Source: a bacterium (GTDB lineage Bacteria > Bdellovibrionota_C > UBA2361 > OMII01). Taken from it: 5,483 nt of DNA. Each line of letters starts with the position of its first letter. The first letter of the stretch is position 1. This document shows positions 1-4,318 of this stretch, piece after piece. Position numbers and translations under genes: made by a program. A model generated the notes under the pieces. That model saw nothing but the letters and a program-made list of their open reading frames with translations. It had not been told where the DNA came from and did no database searches. The stretch is taken from positions 1 through 5,483 of the forward strand of contig JAFMIS010000186.1 of the NCBI GenBank assembly GCA_017853915.1, given 5' to 3'.

Positions 1-48
1 CCGCCGTTCAGATAGTTCAAGAAAGGTCAGAGAGGCAATTGATTTTCC

Positions 49-494
49 TATCCATCAATAGATACCCTCGCCTACTGCCTAGTCAATAATCAGGATCTCT
101 CGATGGATAGTGGGGTCGCCTACTCGGGACCAGGGCAAGCGCGAGTATTCTTTAAGCCGTACGACACTGCTGCAACCCTTGTGATTTCAGTTGACGGATC
201 ATCGATGACAGATCTCTCCATACACCCTCGGAATCCCCTTACCAACGACGAGCAGTCCAGTGCTCCCTTTTTAAGGACCCCGTGTCGTATAGGGAATCTG
301 CAGACCATAGAGAGCAAAAATGCCGTAGTTACAATAACCAAACTTCTCATTGAAGCGTTTGCGCCTGCACAAGGGGAGACGAAAGAGGCTCCGGGAACGG
401 ATTTCAGGGCAAAATTGAGGAATTCGCGCCTGGAGGCAGCTTTGACAAAGATGTCCTCTCCATCGTGACGCGGGACAGCCGATTCGGATCGGAG
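49..494 (+). pseudogene. Decayed partial paralog of the 993-2339 gene (C-terminal part)
   Basis: The reading frame running through 103-468 matches the C-terminal third of the downstream gene (about 1899-2330). By eye roughly 60 percent of residues over the 121 codons are identical, with blocks such as SGPGQARVF, KPY.TAATL, SVDGS, GNLQT and AALTKMS shared. Homology starts before the ATG at 103: codons from 61 (DTLAYCLVNNQDLS) match DTLAHCMINNKDLS in the full-length copy, so that ATG is internal and not a true start. Further upstream the frame has stops at 40-42 and 13-15, and about seven codons seem deleted near position 60. At the 3' end the DNA still matches to about 494, but small indels near 450 shift the frame and end it early at 466-468. 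The N-terminal two thirds of the gene is absent from the window, though it could lie further left in degraded form. I read it as a non-functional remnant of a duplication; expression as a short protein cannot be excluded. Confidence 0.75.
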
Positions 495-666
495 GCCGCA
501 TCTTGGTTGCGTCAGATGTCGCAGCCATGAAAGACGAGGAGCTTGAGCGCGCGCCCTTCGCGCACCAGGGCTGATCGACCCAGGCCCATACGGCCCGCTC
601 CCATGGGGCATGGATTAGTCTACCTTCTCCCATCTTAATTTGAACAATCTTCGATCCCTTAGCTCA

Positions 667-685
667 TGGGGCGACATACGCCCCA
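667..685. repeat. Perfect 7-bp hairpin, 5-base loop
   Basis: TGGGGCG (667-673) and CGCCCCA (679-685) are perfect reverse complements around ACATA. It lies about 170 bases past the end of the pseudogene homology. There is no T-run on either side, so a classical Rho-independent terminator is not supported; the role is unknown. Confidence 0.6.
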
Positions 686-745
686 CGAACAATCCCCTCG
701 AACGTGCTGCAATGACACGATGGTTGCGGCCATCAGGCGCGCATC

Positions 746-770
746 GCACAACGACTTGTTCTCGTTGAGC
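746..770. repeat. Hairpin with 9-base arms, one mismatch
   Basis: GCACAACGA (746-754) and TCGTTGAGC (762-770) are reverse complements apart from one base, around the loop CTTGTTC. The right arm contains GTTGAGC, which by itself fits an integron core-site consensus. The whole stem is only 25 bases, too short for an attC site, so I do not call it one. Confidence 0.5.
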
Positions 771-813
771 CCTCGCGCTCGCATTACTTTCTGAACCATT
801 TTCTGAGCCCTCG
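766..813. repeat. Two direct copies of TGAGCCCTCG
   Basis: The decamer TGAGCCCTCG occurs at 766-775 and 804-813, 38 bases apart. The second copy is preceded by TTTCTGA-like bases that also occur once between the copies. Its reverse complement core CGAGGGCTC appears again at 2889-2897 inside another hairpin. This could be a small operator-like repeat or chance; nothing in the sequence decides. Confidence 0.4.
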
Positions 814-982
814 ACCGCCCTGCCGCGAAGACGAGAAGAGAAACACTAGCGCAGATCTGAACGCATCTCGAAGCAATCGGTCTCTAAAGTATCCGCTTGG
901 CTAAAAGCGAGTTACCTCTAGAATCGCTGAGAGCTGTTCAGACACGGTCGCATCCACTACCTCGCACTCAAATACTGCTTGC

Positions 983-987
983 AAAGG
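983..987 (+). promoter_or_regulatory. Probable ribosome binding site deciding the 993 start
   Basis: AAAGG lies five bases before ATG 993. The competing TTG at 897 is preceded by TCTCTAAAGTATCCGC, with no purine-rich Shine-Dalgarno core at proper spacing. The site is weak but favours the shorter protein. Confidence 0.4.
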
Positions 988-992
988 CACCC

Positions 993-2339
993 ATGACAGA
1001 TGCTCCTCAACCAAACTCCCCTCGAAAAGGCGCAAAGCCCGATGCTGGCACTCTGCAGTCACTTGTTCCACCATCGGAGCCTCGCTCAAGGCTTAACGTC
1101 GAACAACGGATATCAATCCACGACCTGAGCCCAGTTCGTCCCACGTTTACTCGCGCAACGCCGGGCGGGGCAACGATATCCCTAGAAATCGGCAAGCGGC
1201 TGGCTCTTTTTTCAATCAACCTTAAAGAGGCCCCGGGCGATGAGTCCTTTGCGACCACTCTTCGAGCACGCGATCCCATCACTGGCTTCTCCGAGCCCGA
1301 AATAGCGGAATTGAAACTCACAGCGAATGCGATGTGTAGCGCTGATGCCGAGATGCGCGAAAACGCGACGCGAGTGATGCTCGGCAAGGTCCATTCAATG
1401 AAGTTTGGCTCGGCGGTTAATGAGGCGCTCCATGCTACTGTGCATAAATTCGCCCACGTCTTAGAGATCCGTGAGGACCCGTGGGTACAGGGCTCTCTAT
1501 GTCACCTCATGGTGCGGGGCTACCAACCTGCGATGCTCTCGCTTCTGAAGTGCCCCTATATAGACGAGGTATCGATGGTGTTTCCCTCGATGTTTGTCGG
1601 CTACAAGCGCGACGGCTCGCTCCTCATCGAACTCATCGGCGGATTCCGTCAGAGCGTAATGTTCACCGCGCCCGCTGAAGACTCCTTTGGGTTGCATGAG
1701 AGTCGTATCTTGCTCCACTCAATATGCTCTACGTTCTCGCAACAGCCCTCGATATCGTGGATGGATATGGTCTCATTCCTTTCAGTCAAGGCTCGGGCCC
1801 TGCCTGGAGCCTCGCTCAATCTCAAGAGCCCCAACCAGTTCTCAACGCTCCCCCCAATCAATGACCACTCAAGCATTCGAGCGTATCAGGTCGCCGTAGA
1901 CACACTTGCCCACTGCATGATCAATAATAAGGACCTCTCTCTTGAGAGCGGTCTTACGCATTCGGGCCCAGGGCAGGCGCGAGTATTCCTGAAGCCGTAC
2001 AAAACGGCCGCAACGCTTGAGGTTTCCGTTGACGGCTCCTGGGTTACCGATATCTCGATACACTCAAAAAATCCCCTGCAACATGGAGACGGGGGCGGTG
2101 AGCCGCTTTCAAGACACCCATGCCGGATGGGAAACCTCCAGACCAGAAAGAGCAAAGATGCTGTCCTCACGCTGTCTAAACTTCTGTGCGAAGCGTTTGC
2201 ACTCCCGCAAGGCGAGAGAGAGGCCCCGGGAGCTAACCTCAGGGCAAAATTAGTGGATTCCCGCCTTCAAGCAGCCCTGACAAAGATGTCTGCCCTATCG
2301 CTACGCGTGAGCGCCGAGTCAGATCGGACTGCTCAGTAA
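993..2339 (+). CDS. Unknown protein, 448 aa
   Basis: This long open frame encodes a protein I do not recognise. I chose ATG 993 because AAAGG (983-987) sits five bases upstream. An in-frame TTG at 897 would add 32 residues but has no visible ribosome binding site. From ATG 993, about the first 45 residues are rich in Pro, Ser and Lys and look disordered. The rest reads as a folded soluble protein with mixed helix and strand patterns. There is no signal peptide, no convincing membrane segment, no coiled coil and no catalytic motif I can name. The C-terminal segment (about residues 302-434) is the part shared with the decayed copy at 49-494. Conserved there are SGPGQARVF, SVDGS, PCR.GNLQT and EAPG, which suggests a discrete domain. 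The gene stands alone, with long non-coding flanks on both sides. The coding call is firm because a diverged homologous copy conserves the protein frame; the function is unknown. Confidence 0.8.
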   Translation: MTDAPQPNSPRKGAKPDAGTLQSLVPPSEPRSRLNVEQRISIHDLSPVRPTFTRATPGGATISLEIGKRLALFSINLKEAPGDESFATTLRARDPITGFSEPEIAELKLTANAMCSADAEMRENATRVMLGKVHSMKFGSAVNEALHATVHKFAHVLEIREDPWVQGSLCHLMVRGYQPAMLSLLKCPYIDEVSMVFPSMFVGYKRDGSLLIELIGGFRQSVMFTAPAEDSFGLHESRILLHSICSTFSQQPSISWMDMVSFLSVKARALPGASLNLKSPNQFSTLPPINDHSSIRAYQVAVDTLAHCMINNKDLSLESGLTHSGPGQARVFLKPYKTAATLEVSVDGSWVTDISIHSKNPLQHGDGGGEPLSRHPCRMGNLQTRKSKDAVLTLSKLLCEAFALPQGEREAPGANLRAKLVDSRLQAALTKMSALSLRVSAESDRTAQ

Positions 2340-2364
2340 AAATGTTGCGCACATTCTTTCCCTC

Positions 2365-2377
2365 GTAGCTGGGCTAC
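2365..2377. repeat. Perfect 5-bp hairpin just after the gene
   Basis: GTAGC and GCTAC enclose TGG, 26 bases after the stop codon at 2339. The palindrome GCCTGCAGGC (2380-2389) follows, then TTCGTTTTCT. Together they could form a weak transcription end for the upstream gene, but there is no uninterrupted T-run. GGCTACTC in this hairpin (2372-2379) is repeated at 2411-2418 in the left arm of the large inverted repeat. Confidence 0.35.
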
Positions 2378-2399
2378 TCGCCTGCAGGCCTTCGTTTTC

Positions 2400-2704
2400 T
2401 CCGATACCCCGGCTACTCTCTCAGAGACCGCGCGGTACAAACCTCGCGCTGTGTGATTTAAAATCGCATCAGTTAATCCCACACGTTCAGCACATTACCT
2501 GTATTCTCTGTCCACACATGTCGGTGCGCGTTTATACGCTTATATGTTTTTAAAACGTATAACTGAAGATCGCCATTTGGCTGCTGCGGTGCCGCGCCGC
2601 CTGTAACCAGCCAGATTCGCTCAAAAGAAGGAGGTGATTTTAAATCCTATGGACGTGCGTCGTTTTGCGCGCGGTCTCTGAGAGAAAGAACTGGGGGCTT
2701 TCGA
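2400..2704. repeat. Palindromic unit: 65-bp imperfect inverted repeats around a 170-bp core
   Basis: The arms 2400-2465 and 2636-2704 are inverted copies of each other. TCTCTCAGAGACCGCGCG (2417-2434) matches 2668-2685 perfectly over 18 bases. GATTTAAAATC (2455-2465) matches 2636-2646 over 11 bases. The gaps between these blocks are almost equal (20 and 21 bases) and still share bits such as AAAC and CGC. Outside the 18-mer the arms continue with partial matches (TCCGATACCCC against TCGAAAGCCCCC). The core holds its own stems: GTTTATACG with CGTATAAC (2530-2563), TTCAG with CTGAA (2486-2490, 2563-2567), and GCGG/CCGC near 2585-2595. The unit could be a MITE-like non-autonomous element or a structured RNA. 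I see no clear target-site duplication and no transposase inside it. The right arm overlaps the possible start region of the small ORF at 2706. Confidence 0.65.
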
Positions 2705-2705
2705 A

Positions 2706-2882
2706 TTGGCAGCGACTGACGGAAAACTCCCCAAAGGTTTTCCTGTGGAGAAATGGCCAAAGGATTTAGCGGGCCCGGCCCTCCTTGCAGAGCGCTTCTG
2801 GGTCACTACAGAATGGCTCAACGAAGTCACCCCGCTATCAAGGCTAAAGCGATGTCCCAAATGTAAAAACCATCCAATTTAG
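2706..2882 (+). CDS. Possible small ORF or gene remnant, 58 aa, ending in CxxC
   Basis: A short frame starting at TTG 2706, with GGGGG (2693-2697) eight bases upstream, reads LAATDGKLPKGFPVEKWP through ERFWVTTEWLNEV to a tail with CPKC and stops at TAG 2880-2882. The composition is protein-like, with tryptophans, charged residues and a CxxC pair. The upstream frame is closed by TGA at 2679-2681 inside the palindromic unit's right arm. It could therefore be the tail of a gene cut off by that unit, or a small gene of its own. A perfect 7-bp stem (GGAAAAC 2721-2727 with GTTTTCC 2737-2743) lies within it, which may mean the bases are conserved for structure instead. It ends 45 bases before the inverted repeat at 2928. 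I do not recognise a family. Confidence 0.3.
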   Translation: MAATDGKLPKGFPVEKWPKDLAGPALLAERFWVTTEWLNEVTPLSRLKRCPKCKNHPI

Positions 2883-2886
2883 CAGA

Positions 2887-2916
2887 GTCGAGGGCTCCTG
2901 CTGTTGGAGATTCGAC
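2887..2916. repeat. Two-part hairpin
   Basis: GTCGA (2887-2891) pairs with TCGAC (2912-2916) and CTCC (2895-2898) pairs with GGAG (2906-2909), with a small internal loop and a TGCTGTT loop. It starts five bases after the stop of the small ORF at 2706-2882. No T-run follows, so terminator function is doubtful. Confidence 0.5.
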
Positions 2917-2927
2917 AGGTTGCCCTC

Positions 2928-3068
2928 GTCCTAAGAACGAGTAAAGGACTCCCCCCGAATTAGGTTGGCGATCCCAGTACTTGCCTTGCACCTGAGAACG
3001 GAGAAGGAGCGCCTTCCTCATTGCGCTCAAAAAACACTTCCTTCAACTTTTTGCTCGGTTGTTAGGAC
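2928..3068. repeat. Long-range inverted repeat, possible degenerate attC-like site
   Basis: GTCCTAAGAACGAGTAAA (2928-2945) is an imperfect reverse complement of 3050-3068, which ends GGTTGTTAGGAC. About 16-17 bases pair, with one mismatch and one bulge. Between the arms are competing stems (GAGAAGG/CCTTCCTC and GAGCGC/GCGCTC within 3001-3028). The total of 141 bases and the GTTAGGA end resemble a large integron attC. However, the left core reads TCCTAAG instead of ending AAC, and the last base of GTTAGGA breaks the GTTRRRY rule. A MITE-like or regulatory RNA structure is equally possible. It ends 57 bases before the zinc-ribbon gene's start codon. Confidence 0.45.
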
Positions 3069-3109
3069 TTATTGTTTATGTGGTAATTAGACGAAACGCA
3101 AAGCGAAAT

Positions 3110-3115
3110 GGAGGG
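3110..3115 (+). promoter_or_regulatory. Ribosome binding site of the zinc-ribbon gene
   Basis: GGAGGG lies nine bases before ATG 3125. It decides the start against the in-frame TTG at 3059, which would add 22 residues, falls inside the inverted repeat and has no purine-rich site upstream. A second in-frame ATG at 3131 is less well spaced. Confidence 0.6.
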
Positions 3116-3124
3116 CTTGCCTCT

Positions 3125-4081
3125 ATGACTATGATCAAATGTAAGGAATGTGGCGGTGACGTCAGTTCAAAGTCTGAGAGTTGCCCGAAGTGCGGGATTA
3201 GATTGAAGCGTAAGCCATTAGGTTGTGGCAGTGGATGTCTATTAACTCTTTTAATGCTTGTTGTGCTCGCGTACATCGGTAGTTGCTCGTCCAGCGGCTT
3301 TCGTGGTTCCACACCAACACCTTACACTCAAAGCCAATCAGCCTCAGCGACTCCATCTTTGCCCACTGTACTCGTACCGACACAAACGCCAGCACCATTA
3401 CCTCAATTCAAGGTAGCCGGAACCTACAAGAAAACTATCCTGACCTTGCTGGTGAGACCTGAGACTTCCCGGGAGGAGATAAAACGTCTCTTGCTGGGCT
3501 TAAGCGCGGCCGCAAATACCAAGAGTCTCGATAAATTGGGAATACCAGCTACAACACCGGGCGGCAGCTACGGCCCCCACGGAATAGTGAATATCTACAT
3601 CCTAAAGGATCCCAAACTTGCCTCAACTCAATCTCTGTCTCGCTACATGGATTCCGATGAAGGGAGCAAACACGATACGGCCTTCGTGCAAGCCGTTGTC
3701 GGTGAATACATTTTTTCACGAGTTATAAATCAAGAACGAGCCTCTCTCGGAATGAAATCGAGCAAGGCAATAAGCCTAGAGCCCTACGAATCGGTTCTGC
3801 TTAACAAGCTCACGGACTCCAAGGACGAGGTGTGCAGCACTATTGCTCGATCTATTCGACAGCTTCTGGACTCTGGACTTATCATGAAGCACGAGGATAA
3901 TTGGCGGACTGTATATGTAGACAAACTTTGGTATCGCCTTCCGTATGATAGCAAGATGAACATTTTAAGAGGGGTCTCGGCGTGCTTTTCACAAGGAGGC
4001 TCTTTGACGGTGAAGGATGGATACTCGGGCAAGCAGGTTGGCTCTGTGGGAAGCTGGGGTGGCTATCAGATTTACGAGTAG
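3125..4081 (+). CDS. Zinc-ribbon membrane protein of unknown function, 318 aa
   Basis: The protein begins with a short zinc ribbon. Cys6-x2-Cys9 (KCKECGG) and Cys20-x2-Cys23 (CPKCG) form the four-cysteine knuckle pair common at the N-terminus of many bacterial membrane-anchored proteins. A basic stretch (RLKRK) precedes one hydrophobic segment at about residues 34-54. By the positive-inside rule the ribbon should be cytoplasmic and the rest outside. Residues about 55-93 are a Ser/Thr/Pro/Gln linker. The remaining 220 residues form one or two unnamed domains. The end is distinctive, with a W-rich YVDKLWYRLPYDSK region and then VKDGYSGKQVGSVGSWGGYQIYE. IGSC at 51-54 resembles a weak lipobox, but the ribbon ahead of it argues against a lipoprotein signal. 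The gene is preceded by a good ribosome binding site and structured DNA and followed after 37 bases by a tiny ORF. Coding is near certain; the role is unknown. Confidence 0.9.
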   Translation: MTMIKCKECGGDVSSKSESCPKCGIRLKRKPLGCGSGCLLTLLMLVVLAYIGSCSSSGFRGSTPTPYTQSQSASATPSLPTVLVPTQTPAPLPQFKVAGTYKKTILTLLVRPETSREEIKRLLLGLSAAANTKSLDKLGIPATTPGGSYGPHGIVNIYILKDPKLASTQSLSRYMDSDEGSKHDTAFVQAVVGEYIFSRVINQERASLGMKSSKAISLEPYESVLLNKLTDSKDEVCSTIARSIRQLLDSGLIMKHEDNWRTVYVDKLWYRLPYDSKMNILRGVSACFSQGGSLTVKDGYSGKQVGSVGSWGGYQIYE

Positions 4082-4118
4082 TTTCTTATCGACATTCCGG
4101 ATTAATTGAGGAGTGGCC

Positions 4119-4217
4119 ATGATAGTGCGGCAGTCTTCGAATACGGGGCCTTTTCTGGCACAGGATACCAGCTATGGAAGCGACCTGCCCTCTCAATCGA
4201 GTCCTCACCCCTTGTAA
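4119..4217 (+). CDS. Possible small protein, 32 aa
   Basis: ATG 4119 is preceded by GAGGAG (4108-4113) with a five-base gap, one of the best Shine-Dalgarno sequences in the window. The frame reads MIVRQSSNTGPFLAQDTSYG and continues through a Ser/Pro-rich tail to TAA at 4215-4217. It lies 37 bases after the zinc-ribbon gene on the same strand, so it could be translated from the same message. There is no membrane segment and no recognisable family. The last codons overlap the left arm and loop of a weak stem-loop. The support is the ribosome binding site and position only. Confidence 0.35.
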   Translation: MIVRQSSNTGPFLAQDTSYGSDLPSQSSPHPL

Positions 4218-4233
4218 TTGAGATTTCTTCTTA
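4191..4233 (+). terminator. Weak terminator-like stem-loop
   Basis: TCTCAAT (4191-4197) and ATTGAGA (4217-4223) are perfect 7-base complements around a 19-base loop, followed by the T-rich TTTCTTCTTA. The stem is AT-rich and the loop long, so as an intrinsic terminator it would be weak. Its position after the zinc-ribbon gene and small ORF suits an end of that transcript. Confidence 0.3.
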
Positions 4234-4262
4234 CAATAAAATCATATCGACGAGTCATAGTT

Positions 4263-4318
4263 GCCTAACGTTGCAATGAGCGGGCGCGCCAGCGCTCCGC
4301 TCGAGTGCCATGTTATCC
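4263..4318 (-). other. attC: Probable integron attC recombination site
   Basis: Read on the minus strand, the site starts with GGATAAC (4318-4312; only the AAC half fits the RYYYAAC core) and ends with GTTAGGC (4269-4263), a perfect GTTRRRY core. The arms between them pair. TGCCA (4306-4310) pairs with TTGCA (4271-4275) with one mismatch. CCGCTC (4297-4302) pairs with GAGCGG (4278-4283). GCGC (4292-4295) pairs with GCGC (4284-4287) around a four-base loop. Two bases, G4303 and T4296, bulge from the same arm, like the extrahelical bases in the L'' arm that orient attC sites. This, and the perfect core on that side, puts the site on the minus strand. In known integrons the integrase recognises the folded bottom strand and cuts after the G of GTT. 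No integrase gene is in the window, and the zinc-ribbon gene runs the opposite way to the usual cassette orientation. A fortuitous GC-rich hairpin is the alternative. Confidence 0.65.

Larger units (their letters stand above)
495..992. other. Gene-poor interval with small hairpins and a repeated decamer
   Basis: I see no convincing gene here. Present are a GC-rich stem (GCGCG/CGCGC near 548-566), a perfect 7-bp hairpin at 667-685, a hairpin at 746-770 and two copies of TGAGCCCTCG at 766-775 and 804-813. A minus-strand ORF at 659-799 (46 codons, MVQKVMRARG..., GAGGG eight bases before its ATG) is possible but has no recognisable similarity, and the repeats and hairpins explain the area at least as well. 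None of the stems is followed by a T-run, so none is called as a terminator. No clear -35/-10 pair for the following gene stood out. Confidence 0.5.

Noticed and set aside
120..633. Minus-strand frames of 163 and 120 codons
   Set aside because: They run antisense to the decayed paralog, whose plus-strand frame is supported by homology to 993-2339, and their residues look like antisense translation. No known motif was found.
746..770. Short attC site ending in GTTGAGC
   Set aside because: The core fits the consensus, but the stem is only 25 bases with no RYYYAAC partner, well below attC size.
2417..2685. Retron-like msr-msd flanked by a1/a2 inverted repeats
   Set aside because: The inverted-repeat layout is reminiscent, but no reverse transcriptase follows; the downstream genes are a tiny frame and a zinc-ribbon protein.
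2621..3030. Minus-strand frames of 79 and 67 codons
   Set aside because: They cover the inverted-repeat region and oppose the plus-strand frame at 2706-2882. No family features are seen, and their starts lack convincing ribosome binding sites.
2340..3124. Group II intron remnant near an attC-like site
   Set aside because: I could not find a domain V-like hairpin or any reverse transcriptase fragment.
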